NCBI RefSeq assembly: GCF_018991925.1
Contig: NW_024724368.1
Span: forward strand, 1,747,159-1,811,158
DNA from: Homarus americanus
Lineage: Eukaryota > Arthropoda > Malacostraca > Decapoda > Nephropidae
DNA length: 64,000 bases
Reading direction: 5' to 3'
Positions within the stretch are counted from its first letter, which is position 1. Each line of letters starts with the position of its first letter. A program made the position numbers and the translations under genes. This document shows positions 54,248-64,000 of this stretch, in pieces. The notes beneath the pieces are model-generated. The model made no database searches and was not told the origin of the DNA. It saw only the letters and a program-made list of their open reading frames with translations.

Positions 54248-54947
54248 TAGTAAGAGATGAAGACACGTGACTGTCTCCCTCCCCGAGTCCGTTAATCCGT
54301 TAGTGCGTCCGTGCGTCAGTCTGTCCGTTAGATGTCCGCGCGATAAAGGTCAATTTATAGTCCATTCCGTCGCGGACCATCAACAGTTATTTCACACTAA
54401 CAGAACGTCAACGTCACATTACATCACGTCTCCGTTCCTTTCCATCTAGGTTTCTTTGGATGACTAGTTTGACTTTACGTGAGGTGAGGTGTCGTGTCGG
54501 AGCCTTAAACAGTCAACCTCTTCTTAGTTGTTATTGTTTCCCGACATTTATACTTCTGGTCAAATCCACGTTTATTTTCTTCACCATCATTTTGAATAAA
54601 TATTTTAACATCTTGAAGTATTGGTAAAAATATACTTCCTTATACTAATTCAAATATTCTCTTATTTTTCTACTTCTTAAGCTTATATTATCTCATTATT
54701 CTCTTCTAGTTATCACTCAATCTATTGACCTCTTCTTCTCCGTCCGTTAATAGTGTAATTCGCTACGTGTTTCAAATGTCCCTACTATGACTAGTCGCCA
54801 GGTACACACAGACTGAACGGAGACGTGACGGTAAATGTGAATCGACCTTAACATGGAAGGATCGTAAACCAGACTGAGTGTGTGGGTGTATCATAACAAG
54901 ATCTCTGAGTAGGTCCAGTATTACCATTTTCCCGTGTCATTGTTTAG

Positions 54948-54950
<3 letters not shown>
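54248..54950. other. Unique stretch, no gene seen
   Basis: AT-rich in the middle. No frame of note. Confidence 0.5.

Positions 54951-55027
<77 letters not shown>
54951..55027. repeat. (CT)n microsatellite
   Basis: About 38 CT units. Confidence 0.95.
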
Positions 55028-55031
<4 letters not shown>

Positions 55032-55102
55032 GTGAGACTCGCAAACTTCTTGGTAAGATAATTAAATTTCTTTCATAATTTAATTATATGCTAAAAGTAA
55101 GT

Positions 55103-55109
55103 GTGTGTG

Positions 55110-55200
<91 letters not shown>
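55103..55200. repeat. (CTGT)n-(GT)n compound microsatellite
   Basis: About 15 CTGT units then about 14 GT units. Confidence 0.95.
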
Positions 55201-55500
55201 TCATATAACATTTAAGAAATTAAACACACGTCAACATCATATACATTAATTTATATCAAGTCAATGAACAAAATTAAGCAACATGTTTGTATTAATGATT
55301 CTTTGGTTATGATCATATGTATACATTTCTACATCAATACACAGTATACAATAAATAAACATGTTTGTATTTGCTATAATATGGTAAACGCCGTGAAGTA
55401 TATCGTAATCAGCGGGCGGCATATAACATAATTTGATTCAGGATTAGGCCATAAGCAGGCTCATTATGCCACACGAGGTCTTATTCATCTCCACAAGTAG
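55201..55500. other. AT-rich unique stretch, no gene seen
   Basis: No feature recognised. Confidence 0.5.
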
Positions 55501-55501
55501 C

Positions 55502-55702
55502 TACAACCAATCAGCGGACCAGGGCAGAAATACGTCATAACCAACCTCCCTCTTACAACCAACCAGCGGGGCAGCCAGCCACGAGTGACGTCATAACCGG
55601 ATTCCTCTTTACAACCAACCAGCGAGCCAGAGCAGTGACGTCATGTTCATACACCGCTCCCCCCACTACAACCAATCAGCGGTTCAGGCAGTTTGACGCC
55701 AT
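55502..55702. promoter_or_regulatory. Four ~55-bp units pairing a CCAAT-like box with a CRE-like site
   Basis: The phrase TACAACCAAYCAGCGG begins at about 55502, 55554, 55610 and 55667. It is perfect CCAATCAGCGG in units 1 and 4, and CCAACCAGCG in units 2 and 3. About 18-25 bases later comes a CRE-like octamer: TACGTCAT at 55531, TGACGTCAT at 55586 and at 55636, and TGACGCCAT at 55693. CCAATCAG is the NF-Y consensus and TGACGTCA the CREB/ATF palindrome. No gene start is identified beside it, so a regulatory role is inferred. It may equally be a short minisatellite. Confidence 0.45.
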
Positions 55703-56005
55703 GCCACCCTTCTCAAAACCACCATTACCAACGTTGTCAGAAATAATCAATGGCTGTATTAGTCCCATGACCACCATTGCCAACGTTGTCAGTATCCTGG
55801 GGTTGTATGGCCACTCGACCGCTGTGTGACTGGAGCCATTCATAACTCTATTGCTTTAATGACCGCTATAAATGTTTGCAGAAAAATGGTTTTATTGGGC
55901 CATTTGTCACACACATACCGAGTCCATAGTCACTAGAATATAAGTCTGACCATTGGCCCCCTACACTATTAACGGTGATGTGTAGGAGTCTTTCACACAT
56001 ATGGT

Positions 56006-56006
<1 letters not shown>
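55703..56006. other. Unique stretch with a ~19-bp direct repeat
   Basis: ACCATTRCCAACGTTGTCAG occurs at about 55721 and 55781. No gene recognised. Confidence 0.5.
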
Positions 56007-56007
<1 letters not shown>

Positions 56008-56075
<68 letters not shown>

Positions 56076-56076
56076 C
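56008..56076. repeat. (CTA)n microsatellite
   Basis: About 22 CTA units. Confidence 0.95.
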
Positions 56077-56139
56077 ATATCCCTCTAGTAGTAGTAGTGA
56101 TGGTAGTGGTAGAAGCAGAAGTGACCAGATTCCCAAAAG

Positions 56140-56890
56140 TGATATGGGCCTTTAGGGTGGCAGGGCCCCTAGAGTGACGAGGGGTTACCTGGTGACGAGG
56201 GTTACCTGGTGACGGGGTTACCTGGTGACGAGGACCCTAGGGTGACAAGGGCCTCTAGGTGACGAGGGCCCACCGACGAGGGCCCCTAGGGTGACAAAGG
56301 GCCCCTAGGTGACAGGGCCCACCTGGAGACAAAGGCCCCTAGAGTGACGAGGGTTACCTGGTGACGAGGGTTACCTGGTGCGAGGGACCCTAGGGTGACA
56401 GGGCCTCTAGAGTGACGAGGGGCCCACCTGGTGACGAGGCCTTAGGAGACAAAGGCCCCTAGGTGACGAGGGCCCACCTGGTGAGGGTTACCTGGTGACG
56501 AGGACCCTGGGTGACAGGGCCTCCTAGAGTGACGAGGCCACCTGGTGACGAGGGCCCTTAGGGTGACAAGGGCCTAGGTGACGAGGCCCACCTGGAACAA
56601 AGGCCCTAGGTGACGAGGGCCCACCTGGAACAAGGTCCTAGAGTGACGGGGACCCTAGGGGAGACGAGGACCCCTGGTGACAAGGCCTCCCTAGGGGTGA
56701 AAAGGGCCCACCTGGTGACGAGGGTCCTTAGGGTGGCAAGGCCCCTAGAGTGACGAGGGGCCACCTGGTGACCGAGGTCCCTAAGTGACGAGGGACCCTA
56801 GGGAGACGAGGACCCCTGAGGTGACAAGGGCCTCTAGGGTGAAAAGGGCCCACCTGGTGACGAGGGTCCCTAGGGTGACAAGGGCCCCAG
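56140..56890. repeat. GTGACGAGGGCCCACCTGGT minisatellite, highly irregular
   Basis: About 40 pieces of GGTGACGAGGGCCCACCTGG and CCCCTAGRGTGACAAGGGCC. There are many short deletions, so no fixed period holds. Confidence 0.85.
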
Positions 56891-56999
56891 ATAGAGCAGG
56901 TGATATACGGGCAGTAAGTGTAACAGGTATAATTAGATGAGTAGTTATGTGTGGTTGTTACCTCAGTTACCCGCTCGACCAATCATCGTTAATCTGGCA

Positions 57000-57273
57000 C
57001 ACCCTTCTACCACATCCCTCTCACCACATCCCTCTCCCACCACATCCTCTCCACCACATTCCTCTTACCACATCCCTCCCACCACATCCTTTATACCACA
57101 TCTATCTCACCACATTCCTCCCACCCATCCCTCCACCACATCCCTCCCCACCACATCCCCCCCACCACATCGCTCTCACCACATTCCTCACACCACACAT
57201 CTTACCCACTATGACCCTCCCGCCCACTGCAGTATTTTCCACCCATTAAAAATTATTCTCTCCCACCCACCTC

Positions 57274-57315
<42 letters not shown>

Positions 57316-57600
57316 ACCCAATCCCCAAATCCTCCCCCCCTCCCTAAGTAAACCACCTTCCCTACTACCCTCCCCCAAACACCTCCCCTCCTCCACCCCT
57401 CCATACACCTAACACCCCTCCCCACCCAGCAACCCAGCCCCCTCCTTCCCTCTGCCCATCCCTCCCCAGAACACCTCCTCCCTCCCACCAACCCAGCCAT
57501 CCATCCTCCTTTCCTCTTGCCCATCCCTCCCTACACCCTCTCCCAGTCCCTCCTCCCCACCTATGAGTTCCCTCCCCAAGTTTATTAATGGCTGAGTGCT
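57000..57600. repeat. C-rich: ACCACATCCCTCCC repeats, (CT)n, then CCTCCCCACC-rich DNA
   Basis: About 12 ACCACATCCCTCTC units at 57010-57200, CT at 57281-57313, then C-rich sequence. Frames are compositional. Confidence 0.85.
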
Positions 57601-57838
57601 GTGTGGAGCAGTGTTCAACCTCGTCCTGGTAAATACAAGAGAATGGAATATCAAAGCCTTTTAAAGCCTTTAATCCTAGCCATTGTTTGCCTGAAGCCTC
57701 ACACAGACGCCAGAGTCAATAGTCTAAGTAACATTCACTCTGTCATCATGAATAAACCTCACTATTTATTGTTTATCATACCGGGGAATATATTGTAAGT
57801 GGTAAGAATCATACGAGGCAGATGTTGTTTATCATACC
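57601..57838. other. Unique stretch, no gene seen
   Basis: A short plus frame (57601-57798) has no recognised motif. Confidence 0.45.
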
Positions 57839-57940
57839 TGGCTTGTTTGCGTGGCTTGTTTGCGTGGCTTGTTTACATGGCTTGTTTGCATGACGTTTAC
57901 ATGGCTTGTTTACATGGCTTGTTTACATGGCTTGTTTTAC
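57839..57940. repeat. 15-bp minisatellite GCTTGTTTACATG
   Basis: About seven units of TGGCTTGTTTACATG or TGGCTTGTTTGCG. Confidence 0.85.
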
Positions 57941-58390
57941 TGAATATTAATTGGCATATAGTGTTCCGTGGTAATAGTTGTCCAGTGCGGTTCGTGACTT
58001 CTCCGGTCTTTCTGGGTCACTCCTTAGATAAGTGTGGTTCAAAGTGTTTAATAACGAAGAGGATAACTAATTCTGCCAACGTAGGAGTTTGTTAAGTTTG
58101 AATTACAATATTGTTAATGAGTAAAAGCATTAAATGAGTTTGTTCAAATTACGGAGACGCTGAAAACCAGTACTTTTAAATAGTTAGGTAATTAGTGTTG
58201 TAATTACTTCACGACTTCAACCACCTTGATGAAGTCATACCTGAAGAAAGTTAACTGCTTCTACTCTACCAGATCCCGACCAAGTTCCGACCAATTTCTG
58301 CAGCATTCAAATTACTTAGGAAACTCGGCTCATTTGAGAACCTGGGGAAGGAAAATACCCTTTTTTTTTTATCCTGAGACTCTTTTAATC
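57941..58390. other. Unique stretch, no gene seen
   Basis: No recognised frame. Confidence 0.45.
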
Positions 58391-58399
58391 AGTTCTGCC

Positions 58400-58515
58400 A
58401 AGAGATCGATTCCCTTCAAATAGATGGGATTCCCTACAAAGAGATCGGATTCCTTACAAAGAGATCGGATTCCCTTTAAAGAGATCGGATTCCTTTCCCC
58501 TCAAGAGGTCGGATT
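58400..58515. repeat. ~24-bp minisatellite AGAGATCGGATTCCCTT
   Basis: Five units of AAAGAGATCGGATTCCYT, slightly diverged. Confidence 0.85.
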
Positions 58516-58607
58516 GTGGGCATCTTATTATGAGTGTTGTGCTGTGATGTTGTGTAATGTAATGCTGCGTTGTAGTGTCGTGTCGCGTCGAGGCAATGAA
58601 GGAGACG

Positions 58608-58622
58608 AAAACACACACACAA

Positions 58623-58692
<70 letters not shown>
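58608..58692. repeat. (CA)n microsatellite
   Basis: About 40 CA units with two AAACA interruptions. Confidence 0.95.
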
Positions 58693-58694
<2 letters not shown>

Positions 58695-58739
58695 CTACAG
58701 ACAGGTTCTATAAACAAACTATACTTTGACTTCGTACTG

Positions 58740-58860
58740 CAGACAAGGTGGTGGACGGTGATGGGTGGTAGTAGTGGGTGGGTGGTGTAGTAGGTGGGTG
58801 GATAGCAGTGGATGGGTGGTGATGAGCGGGTGGGCGGGGGTGGCTGGAGGTCACTGGGGA
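58740..58860. repeat. GGTGGGTGG-rich stretch
   Basis: Irregular GGTGGATGGTGATGGGTGG phrases. Confidence 0.65.
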
Positions 58861-58894
58861 CGCCCGCCATAGCCCTCGTTCCTACCTTTCAATC

Positions 58895-59195
58895 TTCCAG
58901 GTGAATGTGAGGATAGACGCTACAGGAGCCAGGTGAATGTGAGGATAGACGCTACAGGGTTAGGTGAATGTGGGATAGACGCTACAGGGCCAGGTGAATG
59001 TGAGGATAGCGCTACAGGAGCCAGGTGAATGTGAGGATAGACTACAGGAGCCAGGTGAATGTGAGGATAGACGCTACAGGAGCCAGGTGAATGTGAGGAT
59101 AGACGCTACAGGAGCCAGGTGAATGTGAGGATAGACGCTACAGGAGCCAGGTGAATGTGAGGATAGACGCTACAGGAGCCAGGTGAATGTGAGAG
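58895..59195. repeat. 32-bp minisatellite, ~9 units
   Basis: AGGTGAATGTGAGGATAGAC followed by GCTACAGGAGCC. The right half (59047-59190) is phase-perfect. The left half has single-base deletions. Confidence 0.9.
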
Positions 59196-59395
59196 AATTC
59201 GTCAACGTAAACAAACCAATTATTTTTTTGTTATAATTTTCTTTTATTTTCATTTTATTTCCAATTTTCAGATACAATCATATTTTTTTTTTACTCTTCC
59301 ATTTTACTGAATTGTTTATATATCTGAATTCACTCAATTTGTGTTGAAATCTCTTGTTTAGAGTTTAATTCTGTGTGATGTGATTATGTTTCTGT

Positions 59396-59580
59396 CAGTC
59401 GTATGTGGATTCTGTCAGCAATGTGTGGATTCTGTTGGCTATGTGCGGATTATGTCAGCATGTGGATTCTGTCAGCTATGTGGATTCGTCAGCATCGTGT
59501 GGATTCTGTCAGCATCGTGTGGATTCTGTCAGCTATGTGTGGATTCTGTCGGCGATGTGTGGATTCTGTCAGCTATATAT
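59396..59580. repeat. 20-bp minisatellite ATGTGTGGATTCTGTCAGCT
   Basis: About nine units. Confidence 0.9.
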
Positions 59581-59894
59581 GAAAGTTACATAAATGACCC
59601 TTTATCTTAATTTCGCTTATATTTCAGTGTTGTGTAATGTCAGCACTCAATGTCAGCAAATAAAGTAATTGTCAGTACTCTTTTAGCGCTATGATGTCAG
59701 CCAATTCTATGTCTCTCCTGACCTGACTCATGGATGTTTCTCGCGTGTGAGGCATAGTTTTCCGTGTTTCTGTTTACTTAAGTGAGGTTTAATTCACCTA
59801 ATGGGAATTCTTGGTAACCCGTGTTTGAGTTAGTTGTATTTGCATATTTTTTTGAAGGGGACAGTTCATAGGATTGAAATTGTCCACTATATTT
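59581..59894. other. Unique stretch, no gene seen
   Basis: No feature recognised. Confidence 0.5.
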
Positions 59895-59895
59895 G

Positions 59896-59899
59896 TGTG

Positions 59900-59982
<83 letters not shown>
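59896..59982. repeat. (GT)n microsatellite
   Basis: About 42 GT units. Confidence 0.95.
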
Positions 59983-59983
<1 letters not shown>

Positions 59984-60772
59984 CCTAACTAACCTCCACC
60001 TAAATTTATCCTCACTAAAAGTAATCTAATCGAACGTAAACTTCCACCAGGTGTGTGTGTATACCCGACTAGTGCCCCAGGCTACACATCTGCCTACTCT
60101 CAATATTTTCATTCTGATTTACCCAACCCATTTTCAATAATTACATTACGCTTTTAATGTCGTTTGTGTAATTAATGGAATTTACGAGCTGTTTTATTAA
60201 TAATTTGTATTACGCACCATACCTGTGTTATAGATAAATACATATACAGTATATATATATACGGTAGTTGAATGCATTTGTTTATTCATGTTTCACTATT
60301 TCAAGTCGGAAACTAGAGTAACACACATACATATATTTTCCAGTCATTAGTTGTTATTCATTCTCACTGTTGTAGAAGATGTGTTAGAGTAATGTACTAA
60401 TGTATAAGACAGTAGCTAAAACAACTATCTGTGCAGGTGGGGGGTCGATATGCTCCGAAATTTTACGTGTGACTAGTGACAGCCCTCATATACCCAAATT
60501 TATCGTCCATGGTCTCATATTGTTTCCCACAAAGTATGCACAGGTTTTTAGCTACTGTACCTCTGTTACCTCACACAGCATCACCCATCAGTAGTAGTGC
60601 ATATCCTTCCTCATATATCATGCCATCTCCCTCACACACACACATAGTCCTCCAGTAAGGTACTACTCCAGTTTGCCACCTCATCCCACATCCTGAGGCT
60701 AAGGTGTTTATACCCATTTAACAATATAACCTAAACTGTGTCTCCTTGTCCCCGCCTTCCTTGACACGGTAA
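59983..60772. other. Unique stretch, no gene recognised
   Basis: A 64-codon plus frame (60400-60594) of ordinary composition and an overlapping 60-codon frame show no motif. Confidence 0.45.
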
Positions 60773-60806
<34 letters not shown>

Positions 60807-60872
60807 CACGAGTATGTATGTATGTATGTATGTATGTATGTATGTATGTATGTATGAATGTATGTATGTATG
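60773..60872. repeat. (CT)n and (ATGT)n tracts
   Basis: CT at 60773-60799 and ATGT at 60813-60871 with one AATG interruption. Confidence 0.95.
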
Positions 60873-61285
60873 TCCCTTTAACACAGGTGAGTCTAAAATA
60901 TATCTATACCTTCATGACTTAAATATTTATCCTGTCTTCCTGGCTTGTTAGTAGCAAGTAGAGCCGTCTTCTCTTGACACGTACGTAACGATGCAGGGAA
61001 TCTTTTATGAGCACCTACCGTAAGATTAAAGGTACACTGGAGGAGAGAGGGAAGGGAAGGAAGGGAGGGAGGGAGAGGGATGGGGAGGGGAGGTAGGACG
61101 CTCAACCCAGGAGGTAAAAAGGATAACAGATGACGAGTCCTTGATAGCATGTTCAGCTTTAGTGTAAATTGTGTCGAGTGTGGCTGAGGAGGATTGGGAG
61201 GCACTTCGTTAGGCGTGGAGTGCTGCTCTTGTAGGCACGATGGGTGGGGGGAGTTGTGTGAAACGTCGTCCAGTGAGAGAGGTCT
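60873..61285. other. Unique stretch, no gene seen
   Basis: G/A-rich at 61040-61095. A minus-strand frame (60893-61204) has no recognised motif. Confidence 0.45.
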
Positions 61286-61287
61286 TG

Positions 61288-61855
61288 TTCATAGTGTTCA
61301 ATGTTAATAGTGTTCATAACGTATAGTGTTCATAGTGTTCAATGTTAATAGTGTTCATAACGTATCGTGTTCATAGTGTTCAATGTTAATAGTGTTCATA
61401 ACGTATAGTGTTCATAGTGTTAATAGTGTTCATTGTTAATAGTGTTCAATGTTAATAGTGTTCATAGCGTATAGTGTTTAGTGTTCGCAGTGTTAATAGT
61501 GTTCATAACGTATAGTGTTCATAGTGTTCAATGTTAATAGTGTTCATAACGTATAGTGTTCATAGTGTTAATAGTGTTCATTGTTAATAGTGTTCAATGT
61601 TAATAGTGTTCATAACGTATAGTGTTCATAGTGTTAATAGTGTTCATTGTTTATAGTGTTCCTAGCCTATAGTGTTCAATGTTAATAGTGTTCATAACGT
61701 ATAGTGTTCATAGTGTTAATAGTGTTCATTGTTAATAGTGTTCATTGTTAATAGTGTTCCTAGCCTATAGTGTTCAGTGTTAATAGTGTTCATAACGTAA
61801 TAGTGTTGTTCATAGCATTCATAGTATTCATAGTGTAATAGTGTTCATGGTGTTC
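61288..61855. repeat. 10-bp based minisatellite ATAGTGTTCA with higher-order units
   Basis: The basic ATAGTGTTCA is organised into larger units such as GTGTTCATAACGTATAGTGT and TGTTCAATGTTAATAGTGTT, repeated about eight times. Confidence 0.9.
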
Positions 61856-62225
61856 AACTAACTAACACACACAATAACACCAACCATAAATTTTAAAAAT
61901 ATTTTCCTATTCATTTACTTCTCAGTCAGTTCACAAAATCCCTAACCAGTCAAGGAAATTTATTAAAACGACTACAATTAACTGGCTAACATCTTCCTCA
62001 CGACCTGGATTAAAACAATAAATTAAAAAAAAAAATCTTCCATCACGTTGAAGACCAGAGAACAGGGTCACGTATAGAGCGCCACGTACTATAACCGACC
62101 AACGTGGCTCTGGTGACTTGCTATATCAGGGTTGTAATATATGTGTCAGGACGAGTTGATATCTTGTAAGGTTGTGTGTCACCTTGTCACTATGTCAAGG
62201 AATTTGTTTATTATAAGAAAGAGAG
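61856..62225. other. Unique stretch, no gene seen
   Basis: No feature recognised. Confidence 0.5.
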
Positions 62226-62227
62226 AG

Positions 62228-62720
62228 AGCTAGTGTGGTAGGTGGTGTGGTGTAGGAGGTGTAGTGGTGATGTGGTGTAGGAGGGTGTGTGGTGGTGTGG
62301 TGCAGGAGGTGTGGTAGGTGATGTGGTGTGGGAGGGTGTGGTAGGTGGTGTGGTGTAGGAGGGTGTGGTAGGTGATGTGGTGTAGGAGGGTGTGGTAGGT
62401 GGTGTGGTGTAGGAGGTTGTGGTAGGTAGTGTGGTAGGATGACGTGGCAAATGATGTGGAAGGAGGGCGTGGTAGGTGGTGTGGTAGAGGGATGTGGCAG
62501 GTGGTGTGTGGTGTAGGCGGGTGTGGGGTGTAGGAGGGCGTGGGGGCTGGCAGATGGTGTGTGGCTTGCATAAGAATAGTGACGTGACAGATACCACGCT
62601 GCAGGTATGGGGCGTGGCAGACGGTGGGTGCTGCAAGAGGCGTGTGTGGTACAGATGGGTGGCGGCGTGGTGAGTGATGTAGGAGGCGTGTGTGAGCTGC
62701 AGATAGTCGTGTTTGTGATA
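62228..62720. repeat. GTGGTGTAGGAGGGTGTGGT minisatellite, decaying to the right
   Basis: About eight ~34-bp units to 62430, then diverged GGCGTGTGTGGTG phrases. Minus-strand His/Thr/Pro frames are repeat translation. Confidence 0.85.
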
Positions 62721-62762
62721 TAAGACGATGGTTAATGATGGAAGGCGTGGGGGCATGGCAAG

Positions 62763-62859
62763 TTGTGTGTGTGTGTGTGTGTGTGTGTACGATGCAGGAG
62801 GCGTGTATACCGCACCAGGGTGTTGCGTGGGTGGTGCAGGTGGTGCAGGAAGGCGCGGG

Positions 62860-62936
<77 letters not shown>
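62763..62936. repeat. (GT)n, two tracts
   Basis: GT at 62765-62788 and 62859-62935. Confidence 0.95.
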
Positions 62937-62937
<1 letters not shown>

Positions 62938-63205
62938 CAGTATTAACATAGTTTTCGGGGAGGACAGGGATTTCTCCATGTCCTCCCTCCCTATGCTTCT
63001 TGCTAATGGGAAAGGAGACTAGGGAAGAGAGGAAAGGGAGAAGGGAAGGGAGGGTAGGGGGAAGGTTGAGACAAAATTTACATAATCCCCTCCTCACTGG
63101 GGCGGAACCTCGTAATCCACCATAAGTATTGTCTTGTTGCCGTCGTCACTTGCAGTAGTTTCCCCTTGTGGTCGACGGAGGTGTGAGGGAGAGTACCACG
63201 GTGGG
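62937..63205. other. Unique stretch, no gene seen
   Basis: G/A-rich at 63005-63065. Confidence 0.5.
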
Positions 63206-63505
63206 GGTTCTCAAACGTTCTACTCGGGTTAATAAAGGTTCTAGGGTCAGTTTACATAGGTTCTGGGGTAGGGATTCACAAAGGTTCTAGGGTAGGATTC
63301 ACAGGTTCTGGGTAGGATTCACATAGGTTCTGGTGGGATTCACATAGGTTCTAGTTGCAAGGATTCACAGGGGTCTGGGTGGGTTCACATAGGTTCTGAT
63401 TGGCAAGTTCACATAGGTTCTAGGGTAGGATTCACATAGGTTCTAGGGTAGGATTCACATAGGTTCTAGGGTAGGATTCACATAGGTTCTAGGGTAGGAT
63501 TCAAC
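63206..63505. repeat. 23-bp minisatellite TTCACATAGGTTCTAGGGTA
   Basis: About 13 units of TTCACATAGGTTCTAGGGTA plus GGA. The left part is diverged and the last four units are clean. Confidence 0.9.
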
Positions 63506-63639
63506 TGTACTATACCATTATAAAACAAACAAAAAATGGTATGACATTAATCAAGTGTTGACATGTGTTAGTGAGTTGGTAAAGATTGTAATATGGTCTG
63601 AGGTAAAAAGGAATAGTTGTTTAGGGCCGGTGATGATGT

Positions 63640-63755
63640 GTTGTTGTGGGGTGGTGGTGGTGGTTGTGGTGATGTTGTTGTTGTTGTGGGGGGTGGTGGT
63701 GGTTGTGGTATATATGTTGTTGGTGGTGGTGGTGTGGGTGGTGGTGGTGCCAGGA
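63640..63755. repeat. GGT/GTT trinucleotide region
   Basis: GTGGTGGTGGTGGTTGTGG-type triplets. Confidence 0.9.
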
Positions 63756-64000
63756 CCACGAGTGTGTCCTAGACATCCTTTATTTGTGGATATAACGTGT
63801 TTCAGGCTGTAAGAATAAGATAAATATAAGTCATGTATATGTTAGCGTCTGTGTGTGTGATCACGTTCGTCATTTTAAACGTAAATGACATGCCATTCCC
63901 TGCCCTTCCCTCCTTTGCCTGTTTCATTGCCTTGCCCTGCCCTCTGCCCTGCCTTGCTCTGCCCCTCCATCTGCTTCTGTTATCCTTGCCCCCCACTGCC
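63756..64000. other. Unique, then CCTTGCCCTGCC-rich end
   Basis: From 63893, CTGCCCTTCCCTCC phrases recall the C-rich repeat at the window start. No gene. Confidence 0.5.

Overview
The window looks like eukaryotic, probably decapod crustacean, intergenic or long-intron DNA. Three things point there. (1) About a dozen arrays of the pentamer CCTAA/TTAGG, the arthropod-type telomere repeat, sit at internal positions. (2) Long dinucleotide tracts (CA/GT, GA/CT, often 50-90 bp) and trinucleotide tracts are extremely dense. (3) Long minisatellites (units of 18-78 bp) follow one another with little unique sequence between them. The taxon is an inference. I see no complete gene, rRNA, tRNA, operon or CRISPR array. 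Nearly all long open frames (runs such as LSLSLS, HTHTHT, VCVCVC, REREREs) are translated simple repeats and are not annotated as genes.

Layout. 1-9 kb: C-rich minisatellite, telomere-like repeats, CA/GA/TTA/GTA tracts and 20-37 bp minisatellites. 8.6-10.2 kb: a long pyrimidine tract, a purine tract with an exact 113-bp duplication, then another pyrimidine tract. 10-15 kb: AT-rich unique DNA, a GT compound repeat and 40- and 41-bp minisatellites. 15.4-15.7 and 48.3-48.5 kb: two short elements with inverted TCACCTGAAGATTA ends enclosing telomere-like pentamers; a half copy lies at 20.4-20.5 kb. 16-24 kb: GTGG-type, 32-bp and 28-bp minisatellites. 25.1-25.8 kb: a broken non-LTR retrotransposon 3' end (reverse-transcriptase C-terminal region plus a C2H2 zinc finger) lying inside a CA tract. 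27.4-28.1 kb: a 22-bp array related to arrays at 2.5 and 24.5 kb. 28-35 kb: the most gene-like unique sequence, including two possible short exons on the minus strand (32.5 and 34.9-35.06 kb). 35.5-36.1 and 37.46-37.69 kb: two copies of a second non-LTR retrotransposon family, each next to a GT tract. 39-41 kb: 31-, 40- and 32-bp minisatellites. 47.0-47.4 kb: a 78-bp repeat that stays open in frame. 50.9-52.7 kb: a 30-bp satellite-like array of about 58 units. 53.2-54.2 kb: 20-bp and 18-bp arrays. 55.5-55.7 kb: four repeated units pairing a CCAAT-like box with a CRE-like TGACGTCAT. 56-64 kb: further minisatellites and GT/CA tracts.

No genes can be shown to work together. The coherent biology here is repeat biology: retrotransposon 3' ends lodged in CA/GT microsatellites, foldback-like elements carrying telomere-type repeats, and minisatellite families sharing a unit at distant sites. 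Array edges and unit counts were read by eye, so they are approximate. Some irregularities could be assembly or polishing errors.
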